Assembly: GCA_028023455.1 (NCBI GenBank)
Contig: JAQFVV010006450.1
Coordinates: 597,501-661,500, forward strand
Length of the DNA stretch: 64,000 nt
Direction: 5' to 3'
Source of the DNA: Epiperipatus broadwayi
Taxonomy: Eukaryota; Onychophora; Udeonychophora; Euonychophora; Peripatidae
The translations under genes were made by a program, and so were the position numbers. Below are positions 25,223-36,507 of the stretch, piece after piece. The notes beneath the pieces are model-generated. The model was not told the origin of the DNA and ran no database searches. It worked only from the letters and a program-made list of their open reading frames with translations. Position 1 is the first letter of the stretch, and the number at the start of each line of letters is the position of its first letter.

Positions 25223-26089
25223 GCATATACATTATTGATAAACAGAGCAAAACTCTCCATACAGTATTGCCACCTGTGCTAAACAGAGTAATCAATGGAT
25301 GCCAGAAGGCTTGTGCATAAAATCCCTATCTAATGCCTACTCATCCAATATCCCCAGACTAGTTTCTGGCTTGTGGCCTTCGTCAGTGAGGAGCTTTGGA
25401 TCTGAGAGCACTGCATCTAGATCTTAGGATCTAATGCAACCCTCTAGCAACCACCTTTTATCTCTACTTAACTACTAAACTATGAGAATGAAATTGAAAA
25501 CACAAAAAATATTTTCAATCTAAGCTCAATAGCTTAAATAGTCATATGGGTCTGAACTCAGTTCAGCACCCATACATTTTGGTGTCTTTGGCTCTTTTAC
25601 AACCATAGCCACCACTATCCTATTAGGCAGGATTGGTGTTAAACCATTAAGCATCACATGATCACATTTCCTATACTAGCACATTAATTGTTGATAAACA
25701 GAGCAAAACTCTCCATACAGACCCATATGACTATTTAAGCTATTGAGCTTAGATTGAAAATATTTTTTGTGTTTTCAATTTCATTCTCATAGTTTAGTAG
25801 TTAAGTAGAGATAAAAGGTGGTTGCTAGAGGGTTGCATTAGATCCTAAGATCTAGATGCAGTGCTCTCAGATCCAAAGCTCCTCACTGACGAAGGCCACA
25901 AGCCAGAAACTAGTCTGGGGATATTGGATGAGTAGGCATTAGATAGGGATTTTATGCACAAGCCTTCTGGCATCCATTGATTACTCTGTTTAGCACAGGT
26001 GGCAATACTGTATGGAGAGTTTTGCTCTGTTTATCAACAATTAATGTGCTAGTATAGGAAATGTGATCATGTGATGCATATACATTATT
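25223..26089. mobile_element. Large palindromic insertion: 320-bp identical inverted arms
   Basis: Left arm 25235-25554 and right arm 25718-26037 are reverse complements over 320 bp with no mismatch that I could find. Both contain CTGACGAAGGCC, ACAAGCC and AGAAACTAGTC (plus strand in the right arm, 25886-25915). The 163-bp spacer ends with a repeat of the outer arm tip (TTGATAAACAGAGCAAAACT). Its ATCACATGATCACATTTCC stretch is found inverted again outside the right arm at about 26055-26075, so the palindrome is compound. The direct repeat GCATATACATTATT flanks the whole (25223-25236 and 26076-26089), which looks like a 14-bp target duplication. No protein is encoded. An assembly hairpin is the main alternative. 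Confidence 0.7.
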
Positions 26090-26093
26090 ATTA

Positions 26094-26593
26094 NNNNNNN
26101 NNNNNNNNNNNNNNNNNNNNNNNNNNNNNNNNNNNNNNNNNNNNNNNNNNNNNNNNNNNNNNNNNNNNNNNNNNNNNNNNNNNNNNNNNNNNNNNNNNNN
26201 NNNNNNNNNNNNNNNNNNNNNNNNNNNNNNNNNNNNNNNNNNNNNNNNNNNNNNNNNNNNNNNNNNNNNNNNNNNNNNNNNNNNNNNNNNNNNNNNNNNN
26301 NNNNNNNNNNNNNNNNNNNNNNNNNNNNNNNNNNNNNNNNNNNNNNNNNNNNNNNNNNNNNNNNNNNNNNNNNNNNNNNNNNNNNNNNNNNNNNNNNNNN
26401 NNNNNNNNNNNNNNNNNNNNNNNNNNNNNNNNNNNNNNNNNNNNNNNNNNNNNNNNNNNNNNNNNNNNNNNNNNNNNNNNNNNNNNNNNNNNNNNNNNNN
26501 NNNNNNNNNNNNNNNNNNNNNNNNNNNNNNNNNNNNNNNNNNNNNNNNNNNNNNNNNNNNNNNNNNNNNNNNNNNNNNNNNNNNNNNNNNNNN
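26094..26593. other. Assembly gap (500 N)
   Basis: Exactly 500 N, a conventional placeholder length, so the true size is unknown. The sequence on both sides is the same: ATATACATTATTATTA just before and ATATACATTATTATTATT just after. The contig ends therefore probably overlap within an (ATT)n tract. Confidence 0.97.
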
Positions 26594-29262
26594 ATATACA
26601 TTATTATTATTATTTGTGACTGTTAATGGAGGGGTGTGTGTGCAATATCAGAAATTCTAAGTACTCATTATAACATATATATGAAGAAAAATATGAATAA
26701 ATAATCAATATTAAATACAAAAGATGTATGAAAATTGGTTGAATGAATACTTGAGACTTAAAATGAGTAAAAGGTGAAAAAAGGTTGGATGTATTAATAT
26801 TAAAAAGATTTATTCAAGTTTATCATTTAGTTCTTATCATTGATAGCTTCATGGCATGTAATTCTCTCTAAGTCATGAACTAATATAATCTCATATCATT
26901 GTTATGTGATGAATGAAACATATCATTTAAGTATTCTCTTTCTCTGATCTTAATTATTAAATGATAAATATTTACACATTAATCAAATTTATTTTTATTA
27001 TTATGGTATTGAGTATGAAGATTTTGGTCAAGATCATGTGTATTATTTGTGATTAAGTTTAATTTTTCTTCCAAAATACAAATTCCACATGGAAGATCTG
27101 ATAACTATTTTGATATATTAAAGTGCTTCATATTAGTTTACAAGTTCCAATCTATGTTAATAAATAATTTATTAAAATTAAGGTTTTAAATAGTCTCTTT
27201 TATTGATTTTGAACATATTAAATTTTGTCATTTCATATATACACATAACACTACTTGAATATGCATAAACTCTTACTATTTATCATCATATGGACATATC
27301 AGATATAGAAAAACAACTTTAAATTATCACATTAGGACAAAGACCTTTAATACATCATTTCTTAACAGAACACTAAGACTCACCAGATGTAATTGGATTA
27401 AATGTGTCTGATAGAAATTTTTAGCTACTAAATATATATATGTGTACCCTATAATGGATTAAAATGAAGACAAGTTAAAGAAAAAAGCATAATAAATTGG
27501 ATATGAAAATTAATATTTTCATCAAAAACTGAAAGGATCCTTATAAAATTTTAAATATTTAATTTTTTTGTCATTGTTACATTATCATTGGATTTAGTAT
27601 ATATATTGAATTTATTTACATTAAAGTTAAGCAATTATTTATTTAAATAATCATCTTGATACTGACTGAAAGTACTATACTTGCAGCATGTCACTAATGT
27701 GACCAGTTTTTGAGAAAATATTTAAAAAAAATTTTTTTGGAACATTACTGTAGTAATTGACTTCAATAGTTTAATTTACTGGTGAAAGTTTCTATCTTAA
27801 TTTTCAGATATATAGAGTAAGAAAAATTAAGATTAAGTAAAATAGTTTAGTTAGTTCAATGGAACTATTATACTCATTTAGTGCTCAAATGTCAAATGAT
27901 CTGCAGTGATAGAGACTTAACGGTTTTTGAGTAGAAGCTCAGTGAATCACTTTTAGTATTCATATGTCACATGACTTTAATAAATAATCAATTATTACTT
28001 TTGGTTGAACTTTTTCTAATAACTATGAGATGCAATAATTTATATTTCTATAAAAAAAAAAAATTGATGGTTAATTGTTCAAGAATCATGTTTGGCAGAG
28101 AATATGATTTAATATTTATTTGAGTGTACCTAGTATATTTTCAATACATTTGATTATTTATTTGAATGCTATTGGCTTTCTGATTCATTGCAGGTGCTTC
28201 ATGCAGTAAGCCTTGTTGTCCCTCCTCTCAATCATTTCTTTTTTTCATAAATCACTTCAGAAATATCTAAACTAAATTTATGTCCATGATCTTATTATGA
28301 TAATAAAATAACATTTGTAGAATTTGTTGCCTTTCTGTACATAAATGAATATGCTAATACATTTTCATGTTTTGAATAGATTAATTAATAATACAAAAGA
28401 TAAAGTAGGTAAGATGGATCAGCTTAATGTCTTGTTTAAGAAATCCGTTTCTTATTAACATTGCAGGGAAGCTTAAGAATGAAAATGATACTGCATTTGT
28501 TTATCTATAGACAAATTAATTCTACAGATATTTTATAACCTTAAAAAAGTGTATCAACTTGGATTTGACCCAGATGTTGAAACCAATTGTGAAGGAAAGA
28601 AGCAGAGTTTATTGCACAAAAAGAACTTGTGATGAATCAGAAATTCAATACATTCAAATGAATAAACAATGGACTTTTAAAATATTTAACATTGCATTAT
28701 TGGAATTTAATAACTATGATAGAACTGTTAATACATTGAAAGCATCCACCGTTTATAAAATATTAACTCATACACTCTTGTATATAGTTTTTAATATTAT
28801 ATATATCATTTAGTATGGTTAGTCATTGAATTCATATTTATTATTTTTTATATGTGAAACAATGCATTATTGAATAATATCAATAATACTAAAAAAATTA
28901 TTATACACATATTATTTCATTGAATATAGTGAAATCATTTTTTTTTTAAAACCATAATAGCCTTATTTTCAACACTTATTACAGCATACTTTCATTGGCT
29001 TCATAACTCTCTAACATTGCATTTTTAGTTATAAAAATCTGCTACAATCATTCAATACATTTCATGTTCAAGGCAAATTGATTTACAATCTTTTTCATAC
29101 TTGGACTTTGTTTGGCAAAATTAATAATGTGTTTACTGCAAAAGTAATATATTTAAAAAAATATCTTATACCAAAATCACTTACATATTATTTTATTTTA
29201 ATTTAACAAATATTGATATATATATATTTCATATATTTGTTTTAACTCTACAAAGTAAAACT
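26594..29262. other. AT-rich stretch, no recognised gene
   Basis: Begins in an (ATT)n tract. The 84-codon frame at 28559-28813 starts with a less AT-driven stretch (DLTQMLKPIVKERSRVYCTK) that could be a decayed transposon peptide, but I do not recognise it and its C-terminal half is ordinary hydrophobic AT-coded residues. No other element seen. Confidence 0.4.
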
Positions 29263-29550
29263 AAACCAATTAATGGTAAACCATTAGAAAATGAAAAACA
29301 GGATTAAAACAAGAAAGAAAACAAGTGAAGGTTTCTTGGGAAAGCTTGTTCTTAAGAAGCAAACAGCTATAAAAAAGAAGAAAGCTGCAACAATGTTTGT
29401 GGAGAGCCAAAGTACATATTTCTTGCATTGAATAGCTCAAAAAAAGATTTCAGTTGTAGATGTTTTCATTATTGATATAAAAGTCAACTAAAATGTCAAA
29501 ATTATTTGAAATAACAAAAATAAACATAATTGGCTAAAACCATCCTATTT
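29263..29550 (-). repeat. Unclassified dispersed repeat, inverted partial copy
   Basis: Reverse complement of 30988-31275 over ~290 bp with high similarity: TTTCATTTTCTAATGGTTTA, CTTGTTCTTAAGAAGC and ACATCTACAACTGAAATC landmarks are all present inverted. Together with the plus-strand copy at 30885-31640 it makes an inverted pair separated by ~1.4 kb. Confidence 0.75.
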
Positions 29551-30884
29551 TACATATATCCATTGTTGGATCATTGTCTGCACATTATAAGAAATAACAT
29601 TTGGAATTAGAAATCCATGAAAATCATCAAGTATCAGTAAAATGGCTTTACTTCTGATGAATATGATATTATAGATGAACTATAGTGCAATAGAATTACT
29701 TGTAGTTCACAACCCTATTTTATATTTATACTAAGTAGCAATCTTCACAGTGCAAGTCTGTTTATATTCATTCTTGAAAAATTTCTGAAAAAAAGTAGTA
29801 AAAACCTTCAAATGTTCCAGCCAAATGAAAGATATATGCCTGGTTGAAATATAAAACATAAATGTTTAAATATGTATTTATTGTGTCAGGAACTTCTTTT
29901 GTTACTACTGATGATAGTATTTATACTGACAACTTATAATTCTATATATATTAATGTACAGATAATGATTCTGGCATATATGTGACATTCTAAAATAATA
30001 TTTGTTTCATCAGTTTATCCAAGGATTAATTTTAATTACTGACATTTAATTAAAACTGGATTTTGATGATGATGATCAAACCTTCCCCCTTTATAAATGC
30101 TTATGTAAAATACATTGGTTATATTTTCTGGTTACCATACACCAAATCCTACTTCAGAGGGTCTCAATTATTCATAAGGATTTATTTGAATGTATGGGGT
30201 TTGAACTTCGCTAATCCACATTTAGGGCACCACTTTCTGCTAAGAAAGGCTATATACTGATATTTTATCTTCGGCATCATCACCACAATTCTTATGGAAA
30301 TAATCCCAATTTTTCCAGCTCATAATATGAGCACTTGGGATCAGTGACGAATTGATGTGTACACATTGGAAGTGAGACTACTGAGATAATCATGCACAGA
30401 CAACTAAATAAATTAAATAATAATAATATTCTAGATAATCTTGATTGATTTTAAAAATTACCTGTAGACGTTATCATTTGGTGATTAAAAAATAATAAAT
30501 TAATAAAGATAAAAAAAATCAAATATAGACACATTTAACTAATGTATGTATATTTTATGGTATATTTTAATAAAATTCATTAATAAGTAGAAAAAAATTT
30601 AAACGATCTTTATAAATAATGCATATATTAAAAAAAAAATTACAATTATTAAAATATACATATTATATTTATATTTCAAGACTTTATATATAAATGCATA
30701 GCTTTAAATGCTTGCTGACGTTTATTTAGACATTTTAGTAATTTTACCACCGGTGGCTAAATTCAAGTCTAAATTAAGGTAAAATCTACTTGTTGATTGA
30801 CTCTGGTTGGTTTTTTTTTTTTACTTGGTTCTGATTATTCTGTTGCTTAAATATGTGGGCAATATTGAAAACACTTCTTCCTTA
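29551..30884. other. Spacer between inverted repeat copies, no gene
   Basis: AT-rich. The 65-codon frame at 30063-30260 is not recognisable. A GATGATGATGATC tract at 30065-30077 may be a LINE-tail-type microsatellite, but no LINE sequence precedes it on this strand. Confidence 0.4.
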
Positions 30885-31640
30885 GGCAAAAGCTATATTT
30901 CAGCATCTCTTTTGTCTCTGGGCTTCTCTTAGGCATTTCTTAGAAGTTGGAAAGGTGCCATCACTTGGCCATTGATTGGAACACTTAGGATGATGGGTTT
31001 AGCCAATTATATTTATTTTTGTTATTTCAAATAATGTTGACATTTTAGCTGACTTTATATCAATACTAAAACATCTACAACTGAAATCTTTTTTGAGCTA
31101 TTCAATGCTAGAAATATGTACTTTGGCTCTCCACAGACATTGTTGTAGCTTTGTTCTTTTTTATAGCTGTTTGCCTCTTAAGAACAAGTTTTCCCGAGAA
31201 ATCTTCGCTTGTGTTCTTTTTTGTTTTAATCCTGTTTTTCATTTTCTAATGGTTTATCACTAATTGGTTTTTCTTTTAATTCTTTAATTACCTTTACCTT
31301 AATTAAACTTTATCATTAATCTTAATTAATTTTTGGTTTTGGATTTATTTTTTTAAAATTTTAATTAAATTTTGAACAAGGTTACACAATATAATTTTAT
31401 TTTATAACTTAGCATATTAAGCAAATGAAAAAAAAATTCAGATTTTATGAATCTCTTTAGGAATATATATTTTATTTATATAACTATAAATATGATGTAA
31501 ACTATACGTATTCAAATAGTTATAAAGTATCAATCAAAAGAAACCCTTTTTATTACATTATCTTTTTCCAATTTTATTTGAGAATATGCAGTTTATTGCT
31601 CATTTTGATTTTATTTGAGAGGATTGTGATGTATGACTTG
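30885..31640 (+). repeat. Unclassified dispersed repeat, copy 2
   Basis: Collinear with 1-1990 but without the ~1.2-kb internal segment and without the SINE. Its stretch GCTTGTGTTCTTTTTTG, near 31205-31222, is the empty counterpart of the SINE-bearing site at 1494-1625. The 30988-31275 part is also present inverted at 29263-29550. There is no coding frame. The family is unknown to me; three pieces in one window suggest a moderately abundant repeat. Confidence 0.7.
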
Positions 31641-32552
31641 ACTAGAACTTGCCAGTCCATAATATTACAATATATATATTGTACCCTTACTTCTTGATAT
31701 ATAAAATAGTTTAAAATTCAACTAGCTCAGTTACATTATTATGCTTAATTAAAATTTGCATATCTATCTTTAATATACTTTTATATTATCATATCTTAAT
31801 TAAATTTATTATCAATCATCAAAATCAATATAGTTCTAGATTATATTAATTAAATAAGTATTTATAAAATTATGAGACTGCGAAGTAAAGTTACAAAGTA
31901 ATAAGCAGACTTACACTGAGTCAATATCTCCCAAGATACTGTCTCAATGGCATAAGAATACTACCCCTACCTTATCACCTTACCACTACATCTATAGCAT
32001 TCTTATGGCTTTAAATGAAATGAATTATCTTTAATAATACTAAAATAATTCTTAACTTTTAACTTAAAATATAATTAAATAATCTCAGGTTCTTTTAAGA
32101 TGTTTTAAAATAATAATAACTCATGTAAATAAGTATGATGTGGGATTTTATATCAAACTTAAATACACCTAACTTATTTAAATAATAATAATAAATAATA
32201 CTAATCTTAAAGTGTAATTTAATCTCATCTATTTCTATGATATAATCAATCATTAAATGAATAAACAATCCTATGTATATCTTTTATTTCATATGGTATC
32301 TTCATTTTAGAATAAATCAAAATCTTATAATTAATAATATGTGGCAATAAACAATACTGTATTCTTATAATGTGCATTATAATTACTCTATGACCATGGT
32401 AATATTTATGTTCATGTCAATCAATTCTTATAAAATAATGTTAAGCAAATATGGTATTCAATTCTAAGTAATAATAACAAATTCAATTTTGTGCAAATAT
32501 TATGTTTATTTCAAATCATCTGATGTCAAAATGCTGAGGTGAAAAATAAGGA
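31641..32552. other. AT-rich stretch with a small hairpin
   Basis: An imperfect inverted pair, GGCATAAGAATACTACC (about 31951) and CTATAGCATTCTTATGGC (about 31992), can form a hairpin of roughly 60 bp. Otherwise no feature. Confidence 0.4.
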
Positions 32553-35500
32553 AACTCGACACACTTTTAAAACAAATTAACAAATTTATTTACAATAACT
32601 TCAAATAAAATTTATTTACACTATTTACAGTTTATAACTTATGACAATAAATAAAATAAAAACAATAAGAAATACAAATATAAAAGGCTTACACTGTTAT
32701 TAACTTATGTACTTAATAAGGAATTACACATTCCTTCAAATGCTATATTAATAATATTACAGTGTATTTTTCTTAAACTTAGATTTTAAATAAATAGTTG
32801 TACTTTAATTACTACAAATAACAATATGTTAAGACTATTTATGTAGCATGTGTACATAATGTAGCTTTACCTATTAAATAACTACATTACTTAAATATCA
32901 TTTATAATGTATTATCTTGTATTCACTTTATTACTAGCATTGCTTAATATCTGTATATAAAATTAATATCTCTTTATAATGTAAAACAAATGATTGGTTA
33001 TAATTATATTCCACCTAATGTAATTCCTGTTATATGTTTTATAAAATATGCATTCTATATCTGTATTATTCAAACATTAATATTTAAATCGTTTATCAAT
33101 TTTAAATTTATAAACATTACATTAGATAAATTTTATGATTCCTTTTTGTGTAAAATCATTATTTTACCCTATGTGCTTTACTAACCTTTCTAATAAATTT
33201 CTATCTACAAAACATATTCTAAACTTATTTAAAACATTTTCCGGAAACAAATATCAACTTCAAATAAAATATTCATTATCCAAATTACTCATACTATATT
33301 GTCTATACTTAGTAAACTTTTCAATCTGAATATAAGCCTCTACCTAAACGTAACTTAACTTATTCAATAAACAGAAAATAAAATAGACTTTTAAAATCCT
33401 TTTCTAAATTGCAAAAAAAAATAATTACTTAGATAAATAATAAACATCATTTTAATACTAAGCATAAATAAAAATATCAAAATTATTTACGAAAGAATCA
33501 TATAATTATTTTCTAAGCTTTTACGTAATGTTGTATCATGTTTATATTATAAATTAAAAATTATGCATATTTTAATAAAGTTTGTAATGTATGTGTTTTC
33601 ATAATATATTTATCCATTCATTCTACAACAACATAATATTCAGTTGATCTAAAGAAAAACATATTAAATTCATTAAAAATCATTATACAATATTTTTTAC
33701 CATAATAATAATATTGTCCAGTCTGCTATCCAGTATTCTTCGGAATTTGCAGCTTCAGAAAATAAAAATCATTCACATTTTCACTCATAAACATTCATTA
33801 AAATATTCCGTGTTATATTAATTATAAAAATAAATTTATGTAATTAATTATTATATTATTTTTAAGTTACTATTTAATAAATGTACCTAACCTACTTTTT
33901 AATAGTTTAATAATATTTTAAATTTTATGTTAAATAAATAAAATAAAATTTATATTACGGATTCCAGCGATGACTTTTGTTCTACCATAAAAGTTCTAAC
34001 AAATATCCTCCGTATAAAATCAATAAAACACTATTTCCTGTTCCGTTGAATCACGTGTTTCTTGAAAGTTTATAATAAAAATAATAACGTTCTTTTTTTT
34101 AAAATAAAAATAAGTTCCACAAGAAAACAAAATAAAATTCAAATAGTTTATAAGTTCTTTGGATCCAATTCTTCATCAATTATTATTTGAAAGTTATTAT
34201 TTCAACTTAGTTTATAATTGATAAAAATGTCATTTAATTATTTTTCAATTAACTTGGTTTGGCTTGGACGTCCATGTATTATCTATGCATTTATAAATAA
34301 CATATTCCGGTAAGAATTAATTTTCCATCTATAACGGCCAGCGTTTAGATAACTTTAATAAAACAATTTTATTATATCACGATTTTTTAAAATACTTATA
34401 CTTATAATATATTTGCCTTTTTCAAATTATCAATCTCTAGTCTTTTAAGCATAAAGACTTAACAAGGCAAGTATTTATTTTAAATTACTACTGCATCTTA
34501 TATCTTTCCATAAGATATACATTTTACTTCTATAATTTGTCAAAATACTTTCTTTTACAGAAATATTTATATTTTTTTAAAATATCTATTAGTAATAGAC
34601 AATAGTAATTTAACTTTTGAAAACTATTTTTAGTCCAAAATACTACTTTTCTCCATCTTATAGTTTTCTGTACTAATCCAGCGTCTGTTACTTTTATAAC
34701 ATAAAGTTTCTGATAAATTTCTCCGATACGTGATGTTTCCATTGATTATTTGTACGTAAATTGAGCTTCGATATTGAGAAGATGATAGGGAAAATTAAGT
34801 TTCTACTGCATATTCATTACTTTAAAATATTATAAATTATTCAATAACACTCTTATGATTTTACAACTGATTTTAAGAGCGTTTATAAATTTACTCAGCT
34901 ATTTTTTAATAGCACAAACGACTTAGAAGTTTTATTGTAGAGAGCCCCCCTCAACAATTGAATCCAGCTTATATACTGCCAGAAACTCCTTATCTGATTG
35001 GTAGGTTTAAACAATCAAAATTTTTAACTTATTTACATATTTATCAACTCACTATTAAAAATAAAAGAATGACTTATTTAATATTTAATATTATTACATT
35101 TTTTTTTTAAAAATAATTTTATCATTTATTTAAATCTACCAAACATTCTTTTGAAATGTTATTTCTCACTTGATTTAAATCTTAATTTTTATAAGATCAT
35201 TTAAAATAAACTAAATCTTTTTAAATACGTTATATTTTTAAGACAATATTTTTTAAAATCAAATTTAATATTTTACATTAATATCTTTATTTTTATCTCG
35301 TGATAACTCACGTATTATTTATAAATTTATAACATGATTTTTTTAAAAATAATTATGCAACTTTATTAGACAACTTCCACGCGTGTGTGTATAAATTTAA
35401 CAAACATCTGTTCTTTTACACAAGAACGCTTGTCTAAAAATAAACTTAACAATTGCTTTTTTAAAAATAAATATTTATTTTTAAAATAAATAAAATATTA

Positions 35501-35900
35501 CAACAGATTTTAAAATAATTATTTGATATGATTAAAATCAAATATTAATCTCAATTTAAGTACTTATGATTTAAAATATTTTTATGCACTTTTAACATAT
35601 ATTTCAAATCAAATAAATATTTTTGTCTAATTTTAACTTGTCTTTTAAATATTTTAGCTTCAAACATTTGTTATTAAATTTATTAATGCAGTATTACATC
35701 ATAATCATCATCATTTAAATATCTTCTCAAGATCAACACAATTCACATATCAAACACTCATAGATTGCTTTAATTAAACTTATGGTAACATTACCACAAG
35801 CAAAGTCAACATCACATCTTTAAAATACTTCTTAAATTTAAAATTTTCCACTAGATAAGCACAAAACTTAAATGGTGACCCATATAAAAGGGCACAATAT
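32553..35900 (-). other. CpG-bearing block, possible LTR-type element
   Basis: From about 32553 the text changes: CpG-containing words such as TCCGGAAAC, TTACGGATTCCAGCG, ATCACGTG, ACGGCCAGCG and GATACGTGATG appear, and C/T on the plus strand outnumbers G. A minus-strand CCAAT/TATA/AATAAA promoter arrangement lies inside at about 34925-35005. The left edge (CTCGACACAC, then TTTATTTACAATAAC) resembles the beginning of the blocks at 38018 and 59292. The minus frame at 34530-34742 (70 codons) begins 230 bp downstream of the promoter but has no domain I know. LTR retroelement, or a host regulatory region, are both possible. Confidence 0.35.
34925..35005 (-). promoter_or_regulatory. Candidate CCAAT/TATA promoter followed by AATAAA (LTR-like)
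   Basis: On the minus strand CCAATCAGATAAGG (34997-35001 for CCAAT) is followed about 25 bp later by GTATATAAGCTGG (TATATAAGC at 34967-34975), then a G-run with CTCTC near the expected start site (about 34944), and AATAAA about ten bases further on. TATA, start and AATAAA within about 45 bp is the U3-R layout of LTR retrotransposons. The sequence elements are seen directly; promoter activity is inferred. Confidence 0.45.
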
Positions 35901-35989
35901 ATATATATTAAAGAGAAAGGATTTAATCTTTTTAACATTTGTGCGTTACTGATATATAAATTTAATAAAACCTAAGCAATTAGAATATA

Positions 35990-36151
35990 AATGCTACTAT
36001 TGGAGTGAAGTATGCAGTAATAATGTATAATCTAAAGTTGTTACAGTCAACTAATGAAATGCTATTTAAGTGAAACATGGTTCCACAGGACCATTGTTTT
36101 GAAGGACCCATGACTGTATTATCTGCTGAGTTGATTGCAATAGCAGCTTAA
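35990..36151 (+). pseudogene. Possible RNase H-domain remnant of a retroelement
   Basis: One reading frame gives ATIGVKYAVIMYNLKLLQS, a stop, then VPQDHCFEGPMTVLSAELIA and IAA before a further stop. GVKYAVI and the SAELIAIA segment sit in the order and spacing of the first strand and catalytic-Glu helix of LINE or LTR RNase H. Downstream strands with the other catalytic residues were not found. Weak, since only two short motifs support it. Confidence 0.3.
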
Positions 36152-36432
36152 TCATTATAATGTAATATATATGTAAGCTAAAAGGTAAAACACACTTTAA
36201 ATATCCCCCTATAGGGTTGAGGCTCTAACTTTCTTTTATAGAGGAACTCACAACTGAAAAGATTTTAACGTTCACAAAATTTTCTGTTTGAGTGATGAAA
36301 GTTTGAATAATTTTTCATGCTTGTTTTTATCTTCTAGCTATAACTAAATATTTACTACAAACCAAGATGGTTAGCTGAATTGGCTGTGGCAAATTAACTA
36401 AAAAGAAAAATCTTATCGGAATCCTTAAAAAA

Positions 36433-36507
36433 AATCACTTTTACTTGATCTAGATTTGAACCTAGATTTGGCAGTTGGATGTGCTACCATTGTACTAAGG
36501 CTCTCTA
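36433..36507 (-). repeat. tRNA-like SINE head
   Basis: On the minus strand GAGAGCCTTAGTACAATGGT followed by AGCACATCCAACTGCC and AAATC and a good B box, TAGGTTCAAATCTAG. The ACAATGGTAG A-box-like core is shared with family B at 7901. It is followed by a T/A-rich tail. Too diverged for a functional tRNA. Confidence 0.5.

Noticed and set aside
26041-26619. Two ~185-codon open frames spanning 26041-26619 on both strands
   Set aside because: They run through the N gap and consist almost wholly of unknown residues.
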